This document shows, one piece after another, positions 12,451 through 23,299 of a stretch of 64,000 bases of DNA. Numbering within the stretch: the first letter of the stretch is position 1; each line of letters starts with the position of its first letter. The position numbers and the translations under genes are program-made. This DNA comes from Saccharum officinarum. Taxonomy: Eukaryota; Streptophyta; Magnoliopsida; Poales; Poaceae. The notes beneath the pieces are model-generated. The model ran no database searches and was not told where the DNA came from. It was given only the letters and a program-made list of their open reading frames with translations. Location: positions 16,883,955 to 16,947,954 of the forward strand of contig CM036199.1 of assembly GCA_020631735.1 (NCBI GenBank), given 5' to 3'.

Positions 12451-12845
12451 CTCCCTTCATTCTAATAAATTATAAGACGATTTGATATTTCTATAGATTC
12501 TATGCATTTTATGTCTAAATACATAATAATCCCTCCAGATTGGTAAAGGAAGTCGTTTTGGACCATGGCTGAGTCAAACATTGATAATATAAATTATGAA
12601 TAACTTTTAAGGTGTTGAGTTTAAAAATGTGAAAATCATATGAATAGATTTGTCTTGAAAAATACTTTCATAAAAATATACATATATCATTTTTCAATAA
12701 ATATTTTTATAGAAATAAGAAGTCAAAGTTATGCTTTGGAGACCGTATTGTTATTCAGAACAACTTCTTTTACTAACCTAGAGGGAGTAGCAAAATCTGC
12801 GCATCTAGAAAAGTTAAAATGTCTTATAATTTAGGATAGAAGGAG
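12451..12845. mobile_element. Stowaway-like MITE (outer, interrupted)
   Basis: Ends CTCCCTTCATTCTAATAAAT and, inverted, CTCCTTCTATCCTAAAT, followed inward on both sides by TTATAAGAC, with TA at 12449-12450 and 12846-12847. A second MITE sits inside it. Confidence 0.7.
12529..12787. mobile_element. Stowaway-like MITE nested in the outer MITE
   Basis: Inverted ends CCCTCCAGATTGGTAAAGGA and CCCTCTAGGTTAGTAAAAGA, with TA at 12527-12528 and 12788-12789. It splits the outer MITE in two. Confidence 0.65.
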
Positions 12846-12907
12846 TACAATCATATTTTCCTTCCGTGTGAACAGACCTTTGATTCCAATGTGGGAGATG
12901 TATCCAA

Positions 12908-13182
12908 GGTCTTGTTTAGATTCCAGAATTCATCACCAAATTCCACTATGCAAAAAGAAGATTTCCCATCACATCAAAATACCAGCACATATATGGAGTA
13001 CTAAATGTAGATGAAATAAAAAAACTAATTGCACAGTTTTGTTGTACTTTGCGAGACAAACATTTAGAGCCTAATTAATCAAGATTTGGACAATTATTAC
13101 TCAAAAAAAAAAAATGCTACCGTGCTAGGAGGTGGTACTGTGCTGAATCGGCCACCCCGAGTCGGTGATCTAAACGAGGCCC
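12908..13182. mobile_element. MITE of the GTCTTGTTTAGAT family
   Basis: The ends GGTCTTGTTTAGATTCC and GATCTAAACGAGGCC are inverted repeats. The interior shares TGCACAGTTTTGTTGTACTT and GCCTAATTAATCA-like words with the element at 52264-52539. Superfamily not assigned. Confidence 0.65.
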
Positions 13183-13228
13183 AAGCAGGAGTATGTTACT
13201 TACCCTCCTCAATACAGTTCAAGGTCGA

Positions 13229-13500
13229 TAAAGCGGTCTGTTTGGGACCATAGTCCACAGTCGCAGAATCATGGCTCCGCGGGCACAGCACCGAAAATTG
13301 GCGGTGCAGTTTAATCTCGTACTCGTAGTCGTAGTCTTTTACCGATCCTGCGTGGGGGCACTTTATTTTTAATCGCAAAAAAAAAAAGTAGTCGTAGTCT
13401 TTTACATGGTTGGAAAAAATCAGAAACACTGTGAATCGTTTAGCGGGATTCTCGGCTTCTTTCGGCCGCCGCCACGAGAAAAGCGGTCCCAAACATGGCC
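13229..13500. mobile_element. Possible MITE with GTTTGGGACC ends
   Basis: GGTCTGTTTGGGACCATAG on the left is mirrored by GCGGTCCCAAACATGGCC on the right. Between them are two direct copies of TCGTAGTCTTTTAC. No clear target duplication. Confidence 0.4.
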
Positions 13501-14054
13501 ATCATCAGAACTCAATGCACTAGGGTTGCTTAAGCTCTGGGAAAATTGGTAAGAGAATTGCACAATTTTAATTGCCAGCTTGTATTTCCTGTTGATCTCT
13601 GTTAGTTGATCTCCAGCAGGAAGAGAGATGTTTGAAAATATTTCGTACTATGAGCTGGAAGTTCCTCCGTGCAGTAATGCATCGCAATCTTTGAATATAC
13701 ATAGGCGAAGTTATAGCTGGTGCATGATCCATTTGATTAAAAAATGGGGCCGTGACCGTGAGTCTTCAAGTAGGTCTATAATTTGTGTACCTTGTGCAAG
13801 TGGGGTCTTGAACTGAAGGAAAAAAAAATCTAGAAAGATGTCTCCCAATCGTGCTGGAAATAGATGTTCTTTTTTACAATTTTTAATGTTGGGATAGTCT
13901 ATATAGGATGATGCCAAGGAGCCTTGAGCTCATTGCTCAGTAAAAGAAGTTTCAAAGACAACTAGAGGACACATAGTGAAGTAGTAGGAACATCTATTCC
14001 TGGTATTGTTTTTTTTTCAACATCTATTCCTGGTTTTGAGTTTAAGCCTGCAGC
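13501..14054. other. Upstream region of the purine permease gene
   Basis: No separate gene seen. It should hold the promoter and 5' UTR of the gene starting at 14055, but no clear TATA box was chosen. A direct repeat ACATCTATTCCTGGT occurs at about 13990 and 14020. Confidence 0.4.
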
Positions 14055-16799
14055 ATGACACACGCTCAAGAAATTCAGCTTCAAGTTACAGGTACTTCTC
14101 TTAACAGAATATATACCCTCTTAGCTTCCTGTGCTTCTTTTTCCTCTTCCCGCTTTCGTTAATATGCTTGAATGATTTAATTAGATCTTAACGAGCACAA
14201 AGTACAGTACTGTTTCGTTTCCATGGCCTTTGAATGTTTCCGATCTTAAATTTTTTGTCACCTTTTGGGGGGAGAGAGAGAGAGAGAGAGAGGAAACATT
14301 GGTTCATCTTTCTTCATCTTTCCTCGTGTTCTTGGTGCGTCTTCTAAAATTAATAGTCAAATGTCCAGGTGTCTTGTGCTTGTGATGCTTAATTGTGTTG
14401 CCGTCCTGAGCCGGCAAATTTGTCAGAAAACCAACGTAGTAACATCGGGGTTGTCTCCCTCTATAATCTCAGTCGTTTTAATTGATAGCACGGCCGACAA
14501 AAATGTTTCTTAGAATAGTTTTTCAAGAAGAGAGATATAGGTTTAGAAATTAAGGTATACGGTGGAAACCGCATGCTAGGTGGAAACGTGGAAACTAATT
14601 CAAAAATTACATTTCGGTCATTCAAAAAAATTTAAAACTTAACACATCCATAGTGCATACAAATATGTACTCACACAAAAAAAGTTGAGATACAAACTCA
14701 AACTAGAAAAAATAATACAAAAATGAAAAATATGTGGTTCATGTGCACTTAAAGACGAAATCCAGGAATTTTGTCTTTTAGTGCATATGAACCTAAAATT
14801 TGTCATTTTCATGAATTTTTTAAAATGCGAGTTTGAATTCCAAACCTTTTCTTGTGAATACATATTTGTATGCACTATGGATGTGCCAAATTTTAATTTT
14901 TTTTTGGAATAACCAAAATATGTTTTTATAATTGGTTTCCATGTTTCCACCGTATATTTTGCCGTAATTAGGGGGTGTAATTTTGGATCCTAGATCCAAC
15001 AATTAAGGATATGTTTACTTAATGATATTTAAATTCTAAGTTGCTTTAATAATGTTATACAAAACATATGCTTATTATAAGTACCTTTCAAACCAAATGA
15101 AAAAAACATTAAAGAAATAAATAGATGCACAATTTCAAATTTATTATCTGGGTGAAAGCAAACAAGCAATAGGCAACTCTTGGCAATTGCCTTTCAAATA
15201 TGTGCAGTGGCTAGCTGATTCAATGAAACAAAAATGCCTTTCAAACAAACTAGTTCTGCATTATGAGACTATGAATTGTCTTCATTTGTGTTAGGAAAAA
15301 AGAATGAGTTTTTTTGGAGGTAAGAATCACCCTTATTAATTGTACCACTACTACTACTTTTTTCTTCTTTTGAGAGTAATGGTACTACTACTATCTACTC
15401 CCTCTGTTCCAGAAAAAAAGAGTCATTCTCGCTTCCCAAAAAATCAGCAACTTTTAACTTTGACAAAATATATTTAACAAAATATTAATATTTATGATAC
15501 ATAATTAATATCATTAAATAGATCGTTGAATATACTTTCATAATAAACGTATTTAGATATATAAATGTTGCACATATTTTCTATAAACCTAGTCAAAGTT
15601 GAGAAAGTTTGACCAGCGCGATTCCCATAACAACTCTATTTTTGAGACGGAGGGAGTACTGGCTAATTACCACGTCAACTTTTCTTCCAGAACAGGAATC
15701 CGGCGATGGTGAACAGGACAGCCGTGATGAACCTAAAGCTACCAATCGACGGCTGACGAGAGGAAGCGCCCGATGGTGGATGACGGTGGTGGTCGACATG
15801 CTGATGGTGCTCTGCGGAGGGACGGTCGGCACCCTCCTGGGCCGACTGTACTACAATTCTGGCGGCAACAGCAAGTGGGTGGCCACGCTCATGCAGTCGG
15901 GCGGCTCACCGCTCCTAGCCATCCCGCTGCTCCTGACGCCACCGCCCCCGGCGGAGGAGCGGCAGCCGGCGGCGTCCAAGGTGGCGGCCGTCTACGTGGG
16001 CATCGGGGTCCTGCTCGGCTTCGACAACCTCATGTACGCGTACGCGCTGCTGTACCTGCCGGTGTCCACCTTCTCGCTCGTGGCCGCCACGCAGCTGGCC
16101 TTCAACGCCATCACGTCGCGCCTCATCAACGCGCAGCGGTTCACGGCGCTCATCGCCAACTCCGTCGTCGTGCTCACCTTCGCCGCGGCCCTGCTCGGCA
16201 TCGGCTCCTCCTCCGACGAGACCTCCAGCGACGTGCCCCGCGGCAAGTACGCGCTCGGGTTCGTCCTCACGCTGGCCGCGTCGGCTTCCTTCGCGGTCAT
16301 CCTGTCGCTCTTCGAGGTGGCGTTCGAGAAGGTGGTCAGGGCGCGGACGATGCGGTGGGTGCTCAAGGTGCAGATGTTCACCAACCTCGTGGCGACGGCG
16401 GTAGGAGTAGTGGGCCTGTTCGCGTCCGGGGAGTGGCGGACGCTCCCGGGGGAGATGGCGGCGTTCAAGAACGGGAGGGCGAGGTACGTCCTGACGCTGG
16501 TGGGCACGGCGGTGTGCTGGCAGGCGGCGGCCGTGGGCACGGTGCGGCTGATCGCGAGGGTGTCGTCGCTGTTCGCCAACGTGACGGGCACGGTGGCGCT
16601 GCCGCTGGTGCCGGTGTTCGCGGTGGTGCTGTTTGGGGACAGGATGACGGGCATCAAGGCCGTGGCGATGCTCATGGCCGTGTGGGGGTTCTTCTCGTAC
16701 GTGTACCAGCACTACCTCGACGGCCGCGGCGCCGCCTCCGGGAAGGGGACCGAGCGCTGCGTCGTCTGTGCCGCACGGACGGCAGGCGACACGGCTTAA
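14055..16799 (+). CDS. Purine permease (PUP-family nucleobase/cytokinin transporter)
   Basis: The proposed coding sequence joins 14055-14091 and 15691-16799 (381 residues). Exon 1 encodes a short start, MTHAQEIQLQVT, and ends one base into a codon before GGTACT; exon 2 follows the acceptor TTTTCTTCCAG and supplies the two matching bases, so phase is kept. Exon 2 has the family signature GRLYYNSGGNSKW (residues 63-75), SGGSPLLAIPLL, the YAYALLYLPVSTFSL block and about ten hydrophobic segments of the drug/metabolite transporter fold. PUPs move adenine, cytokinins and related bases across the plasma membrane or tonoplast; the substrate here is not known. Frames that start earlier in exon 2 begin inside a MITE and are not credible. 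The nearest in-frame alternative ATG, 15780, would lose 42 residues. The gene looks intact. Confidence 0.88.
14272..14292. repeat. (GA)n microsatellite
   Basis: About 20 bp of GA dinucleotide within intron 1 of the permease gene. Confidence 0.8.
14554..14963. mobile_element. Foldback MITE in permease intron 1
   Basis: A 410-bp near-complete inverted repeat. GGTATACGGTGGAAACC on the left pairs with GGTTTCCATGTTTCCACCGTATA on the right, and inner arms (CATAGTGCATACAAATATGT / ACATATTTGTATGCACTATG) also pair. AATTA lies next to both ends but a target duplication is not certain. Confidence 0.75.
15398..15656. mobile_element. Stowaway-like MITE in permease intron 1
   Basis: Ends CTCCCTCTGTTCCAGAAA and GAGACGGAGGGAG with flanking TA at 15396-15397 and 15657-15658. 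It stops 34 bp before the exon 2 acceptor. Confidence 0.85.
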
Positions 16800-17609
16800 C
16801 GGGCGAGAGTTGCATTGTATAATTCGCATTATTTCCCTTCAGAAATGCTATTTCGTTTCGACCATTATCATCAAGCTACAAACCTATGTTTGGCCATAGC
16901 AGTGCACGTCGATATTTAGATTACTCTAAAACTAAAGTGGTTAGTTTTTTTTTTTTATCTCACATCATCATTTGTAGTCGTCCGATGGAAATCAGACCAA
17001 CACAAACCCTCGCAGACCCACGTACCTAATAGGTGGGTCCAAATTGGATGCAGCTCGGGCTCTCCTCCAAGATTGACCCATTGGGACATTGGTCACAATC
17101 CAAGCTGAGTGCTCTGCTTCGTTGGTGAAGAGCTTAGGCTAGGAGCAGTTTTGTTGGTACGACTAGAAACTATTTTAGAAAAACGTTTACTAAAACGGTT
17201 TCTCGTAATAGATTCGGGAGAAGCTAGTATTTTTTATTCCATCTAGCACCTCTCTCCCCGCCACATACAAGTTGTGAAAGCGTATTTTCAGGAGATTTAC
17301 TTGAAGAGCTGGAAAAAGCTTCAAACAGCTCCTTAAACTATTGGAGAAGCTATGTCAAACAAGAAAGTACTGATCTGCACCCATTCAAACTGTCCTATCA
17401 GCTTGGGCCACATGGCCCGCGTCCTACCATGACCATTCTTTTGCATGCCCAATGGTGCTATGCACGTCAGCGCACATGCGTGATCATCGTGGATCTGATA
17501 ACAACCCCTTTGACGGACTTCCGGAGTTCGTTGGCAACATCGGTAATGTCACTCAACTCAACTGGTTGAAGCCAGTCTGACGTTAGCGAATTCAGGGGTT
17601 GTTTTAGTG
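16800..17609. other. Permease 3' flank and intergenic DNA
   Basis: The first part should be 3' UTR. At 16812-16885 it holds words also found in the CASP 3' flank (35432-35490). Between about 17130 and 17360 is MITE-like sequence without clear ends. No gene recognised. Confidence 0.45.
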
Positions 17610-17775
17610 GGTTGTTTAAGTTTCTGTTTGGATGTATTTGGACTATTAGCTCCTATCTATAGACTAAGAACTAGTACATGATTAGTGGACTAACAATTAG
17701 CATGTATATTTGGATTATTAGAGACTAAAAAATTACTCAACTAGCTATTAGTCTTATGGATCCAAACCTGGACTT
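17610..17775. mobile_element. Small MITE-like inverted repeat
   Basis: GTTTCTGTTTGGATGTATTTGGACTATTAG is mirrored by CTATTAGTCTTATGGATCCAAACCTGG, with an inner ACTAATAGCT-type core. Ends and target duplication are not sharp. Confidence 0.5.
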
Positions 17776-17819
17776 AAATTATCTTTTGTAATGGTATATG
17801 TGGGTAATTTATATGCAAA

Positions 17820-17850
17820 CTAGATATATGTCCGTGCGTTGTATGTGGTC
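17820..17850 (-). mobile_element. Helitron 3' terminus (element extends to the right)
   Basis: On the minus strand the sequence reads CAACGCACGGACATATATCTAG followed by T. This matches plant Helitron 3' ends (GC-rich stem remnant, then CTAG, inserted before a host T). The body would run to higher coordinates; its 5' TC end was not found before the copia insertion at 21027, so only the terminus is claimed. Confidence 0.6.
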
Positions 17851-18170
17851 ATGAGAGAATTAGTTGATGTTTATTCTTTTTGTTATGGATCTGCACACAT
17901 GTACATATACGATTGTATTTCTTCAATTATTTTATAACAGAAAATGATCATATTTCTTCAATTATTTTATAAGGGAAAATGAGTCAATGTGATGTCACAA
18001 TGACATCACATGTTGTCATACTTGCCGATCTTGTTGCCGGAGGTCTCATGTTGCTAGAAGCTACCACGCACAAGGTCACATGTTGTTGGAGGTCTCGTTA
18101 GAGGAGCTGATGCGGGCCAGCAGCGAAGGTGGTGCCGCGCCGTGAAGCGCTGCACGTTGAAAAGGGACAC

Positions 18171-19861
18171 TGAAAGGTCCTAATATGGCCAGAGGGGAGT
18201 AAATAGCCTAATAAAAATCTACAAGATCACTAGAGCAATTTGATTAGTAAGACAAACGGCGTAATACAATTTTGCTCTAGCTCTACTAGGGTTGCAAGCC
18301 ACATATCCAAACAATTCTAGTTGCTATAAATACTAAGCACACACAAGAGCTAAGTAGCTATTCACTAAGAGCTCTCAAACTTGCTACACTAAAGAGCTCC
18401 ACTAGAAGAACTTAAGCTACAAAGCAAACTTTCAAAGCTAGCTACACTAAAGAGCTTGCTACAACTAGTTTGCGGGAAAGTAATAGAGAATTCAAGATTG
18501 TTATACCGTCGCGTAGGGGATGAACCAATCACCAAGATGATAATCAATCAATACACCGGGAGAATACCAAATGGTGAGACACAAGTATTTTTCTTCTGAG
18601 GTTCACGTGCTTGCCGGCACGCTACGTTCTCGTTATGTCGACCAACGCTTGGTGGTTCGGCGGCTAAGAGGTGTAGCACGAACCTCGTCTAACCCGTGGA
18701 CACCGCAAGAACCTACCCACAAGTGAGGTAGCTCAATAACACGAGCAATCCACTAGAGTTACCTTTTGACGCTCTACCGAGGAAGGCACAAGAACCCCTC
18801 ACAATCACCGGAAGGTGGCCAAGAACAATCACCAACTCTTGTCACAACTCCTTTGCTGCTCCAAGCCGTCTAGGTGGCGGCAACCACTAAGAGTAACAAG
18901 AATCTCGCAGCTCAAACGATCCCCAAGTGTCACTGGATGCTATCACTCAAGCAAATGCACTTGGAATTACTCAATCTCACTTTGGATTAGCAACCAAGCA
19001 AGGGAGATGAGTGGGAGGGAGTATGCTCAGCTCAAGAGGATGTCAAGATGATCAAAAAGTCAAGAGAGGTCGCCAAGAGCCGGCCACCAACTATTTATAA
19101 GCGTCCCTAAAGAGTAGTGCCTGCCTCGGGCGACCGGACATGCCGATCGGGTTGACCGGACTCAGCCTCAGCGTCTGGTCATTGCGTGCCAAGCCCACGG
19201 ATGGGCGCCACGTGTCCTCATTCAAATAATGTGCGTTGATCTTCAACGGTTGCGAAGTTAGTCAGTGTGCAGTCAAAGCCGTGACTGGACGCCCCTGAAG
19301 AAATGACCGGACGCGGCCAACCCAGGGTCCGGTCGAGTCCAATAAGGGTTTTTCGCACGAAAATAGTGACCGGTCACACGTGACCTGACGCGCCCAGCAT
19401 CCGGTCCGACCATCGCCTCCTGCGCGCAACCAGTCAACACTGACCGGACGCTGATGTCAGCGTTCGGTCATAGCGTGACCAGCGTCCGGTCAGTGTTTTT
19501 TAGCGAGAAACACTTTCGCGACTTCGCCATCTTCTCAACCCTTGTTCAAATGTGCTAACCACCAAGTGTATTATCTTGTGCACGTGTGTTAGCGTATTTT
19601 CACAAACATTTTCAAGTGTTATGTTACCTCACACTAGGTCTAATGCATATGCTCATGTGAGTTCACCTAGTGGCACTTGATAACCGTTTTAACCGTGAAA
19701 TTCCCCTCTTCGTAGTACAGCTATCGATCCTAAGTCACTCACACCCTCTATGGTGTCTTGAGTGTAACTTGGCATATGACTTATCATTTCATTTCTACAC
19801 ACTTGACACAATGATTAGTCCCTAAGTTTTATTAATTATCTAAAACCAAACTGGGGCTTCA
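18171..19861 (-). mobile_element. LTR of palindrome-array family
   Basis: It begins TGAAAGGTCCTAATATGG and ends GGGGCTTCA (1691 bp), the same ends as the other family members. A minus-strand TATAAATA lies at about 19091-19098 with diverged GACCGGACGC repeats at 19130-19500. The flanks, gacac and cgaca, agree only if one extra base is allowed. It lies next to the kinase fragment, apparently within a Helitron body. Confidence 0.75.
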
Positions 19862-20165
19862 CGACAAGTGAGCCGTCGCGGTTGTTGCCTGGTGGTCGTG
19901 GAGCGCACCATGGAGAGTATAAACTTGAATACCGGGATGTGCTTGCCGCAGAAGCCCAGTAGTTGCACCAGGTTGCCGGTTGCGGTGGTTTACGCGTGAC
20001 AGTAGCAGAAGCTCCTCGCGGAGCGCACGGTCTACGTCGCCGGCCACCAATGCTGCCGCACTCTGCCTACTTGATGGCCACCTCAAACCTGTAGGGGAGC
20101 TTGGCGCGATACACTGATCCGATGCTGCCACTCCCGAGAGCCCGTCGTGAGGCGCGATAGTTCCC
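19862..20165 (-). pseudogene. Receptor-like kinase fragment (CRINKLY4-related-like)
   Basis: On the minus strand a segment at about 20149-20085 reads SGSIGSVYRAKLPYRFEVAIK, i.e. a glycine-rich ATP loop and the beta-3 VAIK lysine of a protein kinase. After a stop and a frame change it continues ALREELLLLSRVNHRN, the alpha-C helix with its conserved Glu. Further traces of the next strands follow after another shift. The order and wording recall CRINKLY4-related receptor kinases, but family placement is tentative. The frame is broken several times and the catalytic loop is absent, so it is a gene fragment, perhaps captured by the Helitron ending at 17820. Confidence 0.65.
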
Positions 20166-21026
20166 GGGAGGCATGGAACCGGAGAAAATTTAGAAAATAA
20201 GGAATCGGACAGAGCGGGAAAAGGACACGAACTTTTGCCCATACCTACAGCGATACATGTGGCTTGCGGCCTAGAGGAACATATTACAAAAATCTACAAA
20301 TCTAATTACTAGAAAATATAAACCTCATTCCATAATCTTTGTCACCTATATCGTGTAGATCTAGTTTATGGAAATTTAACAAAATTAGTTTAACCTTTTA
20401 AATACTTTTTTGATTCATGATCTTTATCACATCTATCGTGTAGATCGTGAAAGGACCTCAGTAGCACCTCAGGTCCTGGGGTTAACTTCCCATGGAAGCG
20501 AATTTTTTCAAAATTTAACGGTGTCTGTGCTTTTAATGGTAGACGACGTTCCTGTCGACAGCGAGGTGTTTGTAGTGACTTTGTCAGTCTCGAGGATTTA
20601 CCGGCCCAGTCTTCGAAGATGCTCATAGGGCATGCTTTGCTTGTAGTGACTTTCTCGAGGATTTACCGCTGAAGTATTTGAAGATGCTCGTTTGCGTACG
20701 TGCATTTATAGAGGTAAGTGTGCGTGCATTGTGAGTGTCTGCGCTGTAGTGTGTAATTCGAAAAATGTATCGTATAGATCTAGTTTATAGAAATTTAATA
20801 AAATTGGTTTCACTTTTTTAACCAATACTTGTGTGCTTTTTTTATACTTTATTTATTGGGTTAATCTGATTTGGTTCTTTTGGTCCATCAAATTTAGCAT
20901 GTCACGCTGAAGCCACGTACCTACGAAGCCATCACCTCTTGTCTAAGCATGGAGGCAAACCTGCAGCAGACACAGGGTCAATCCTATGTGCCGTGTTGGA
21001 GATGGATTATTATTACCAGGAGCAGC
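20166..21026. other. Non-coding DNA with local direct repeats
   Basis: Two copies of GTGTAGATCTAGTTTATGGA-like sequence (about 20353 and 20770) and two of GTAGTGACTTT..TCGAGGATTTACCG (20572, 20643) occur here. No gene recognised; possibly part of the Helitron body. Confidence 0.4.
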
Positions 21027-22171
21027 TGAAGGATCGAAACGGACGATCAGAGGGGGGTGAATGGTCGTGGAAGCCAAAAATTTCTAACCCTTTCCCTAAA
21101 CACAAAACCTGATTAAATCACGTTTTTTTAATCTGGACATAACTCTATGTACCTAGTAAACCTGATGTTGACAAAAATCCGTAACTCCGATCGACCTAAA
21201 AATTTGTCAGATTAAACTAGATGAAATTACAAAACTAACCTAACTGGAATCACGTCAATCGGACTTACGGATCTTGAGATAAAAATAAAACAAGCAGACT
21301 ATGTCAGATGCTAACAAGAATTGTAAAGAACAAATCGAGATGCACAAGATCAATCATTATAGATGAAAGATTAAATTGAGTAATTAAACTTACAAAAGTG
21401 CATCTAGCCTCCGCCCAAACATCCTCCCTCTCTTAATCGGAGAGATCAACAAAAACATCTCACTAGAATTCAAACCCTAGGCTAGACCAGAGAGAGGAAA
21501 ACTGAACCGTAGAACCCCGGGGCACGAGTACTGTTCATGGGTACTGTTCACACGTGAATAATAACTCGCCGGGAGTCCAAAACGTTAAACCCTCTCAACC
21601 CTAGGTGCCACATATTTATATCTCCAAAGGATGGCACGACCTAAATTCACGTAACCCCCTACGCTAAATAAATTCAGCATAGGAGCGTAAATTCCAATTA
21701 TGTCCTCCATGGCAAATTCTGCGATGTCCGCGATCCCTCCATCTCCGCGATGTGATCCTCGCGATGTCGCCGCACGACCATCCGAAATCATATCGCGATC
21801 GCCAGAATTTCCATCTTCGGCCAACGCACGCCGCACAAGCGTCCCGGTACGATGCATAGCTTTGTGGCTCAACCAGCGAACCCCGGATTTTATGGCGTAA
21901 TCTAGAAACCTCCCTCGACGTCCTCCCACCGTGTAGCCAGGTACAGTAGACATACACCACACGATCGCCTGTCCCTCGAACGCAAGCCTCGATCCGCCCT
22001 TCTCCGCCCCCACGGTTCTTCGGCACGACATCCTATCCTCGTTCTTCACTCGTCGCTGCATGTACCTTGTCTCCACCTGTCACCTACAACCACAACCTGC
22101 CGAGAGACACGTCACACGCATACCGTGTTGTCAATCGCTCATCACCAAGGTGCTAGCTCACCGGCATCTCA
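21027..22171 (-). repeat. 3' LTR of the copia element
   Basis: 1145 bp, starting TGAAGGATCG and ending GGCATCTCA on the plus strand. A CpG-rich block with repeated GCGATG/CGCGATC words lies at 21720-21800, and TATTTATA occurs near 21612. Confidence 0.93.
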
Positions 22172-22190
22172 ATCTCCCCCTTGATGAGTG
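22172..22190 (-). other. Polypurine tract
   Basis: On the minus strand TCAAGGGGGAGAT directly precedes the 3' LTR. Similar AAGGGGGAG-type runs occur at about 22372, 22428 and 22460. Confidence 0.7.
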
Positions 22191-23299
22191 CATTGACAAC
22201 ACCACACCGTACAAAATTATTGGAACTAAAAAAATAAAAAGAAAGAAAAAGAAACAATCTTGATCCCAAAAGACATGGGCTAGCGAAAAAGCTAGGCTCA
22301 ACACAATCAAGACAAAAAAAATCACTCTCCCCAAAAACAATCTCAGCAGCAAAACTCAACAATGTCAACAATACTCCCCCTCAACCCCTCAAAACAAGCA
22401 TGCCAAGTCTCAGCAAAAACGAAATCAAACTCCCCCTGCAATTTGTGCGCTACTCACTCTCCCCCTTGTTGACAAAACACTCCATCAAGATAAAATGCAA
22501 GGAACCAATTTAGAGAAAAGCATGTGAGAAAGCACAAGTCGAAGCTTCTAAGACATATACAAAATACTTATAAAAGCTAACCAGCAACATGAGGTACTCA
22601 GAGAAGGAGCAACACAATGCCATGACCAATAGAATTTTAGAACTGAAATCTCTTTGAAAAACCAATTAGCCAGGCAAAAACATGCATATTCCAAAATTAG
22701 TGCCAAGCTGAAGACAAAACATAGAGCAAGCTGACACGATGGATACACAGCTTCAGTCAAAGTTCACTGCAACACCCACAAATGCATGCACTTGTCATAT
22801 TTAATTCTGGCTTTTGTGAGCATGACAAGCAGGGATATGGGAAGCAAGACTTGTGCCCAGCCAGTTTGTTTAATTTTGATTATGAGCGAGAACCAGCAGG
22901 GACATGGGAAAAATCAGAGTTGTGCCCATATTTAAATTTTCAGGAAAGCAAGCAGATCATGAGCGAAATAGCAGAGATATGGGAATTTAGATTATTTTTC
23001 GCTCACAACCATACTATGCACTCCCAAGTTAAAACTTGCATTGTGAGTTACATTTGCAATGAAAACCCATTAAAGGAAGCTGACAACCGAACCATGAGCA
23101 AGACATATGTCAAGTATTCAACAAGTCACTAGATCCAGAAAAGCAAACATAGCCCAACATAATTTGTTAAGTATTTATCTGTGCTGTTTTCAAAATAAAA
23201 ATTGGTCAAGCAAAACATTCAAACCTCTCCAAAAGCATCGATCGCAAACTAGCCAAAACAAGTATAAGGCATATGTAACTGAAGCAACTTACAATGATA
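22191..23299 (-). other. Non-coding 3' region of the copia element
   Basis: Between the RNase H stop and the polypurine tract. It contains extra purine runs but no envelope-like frame. A word GACAWGGGAAGCAAGAC/GACATGGGAAAAATC repeats at 22830-22910. Confidence 0.6.

Noticed and set aside
15609..15690. N-terminal extension of the purine permease in the exon 2 frame
   Set aside because: It lies partly within a Stowaway MITE and ahead of a strong splice acceptor; a phase-matched upstream exon explains the start better.
15773..16829. Long frames of 304 and 349 codons overlapping the permease on other frames and strand
   Set aside because: GC-rich codons keep stop codons rare in other frames; composition is low-complexity Arg/Gly/His and no family is recognised.
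18171..19861. Terminal inverted repeat DNA transposon interpretation (TGAAAGGTCC...GGACCTTTCA)
   Set aside because: The 5-bp target duplication of a sister copy, TG/CA ends, central TATA box and 1.7-2.6 kb length fit LTRs better.
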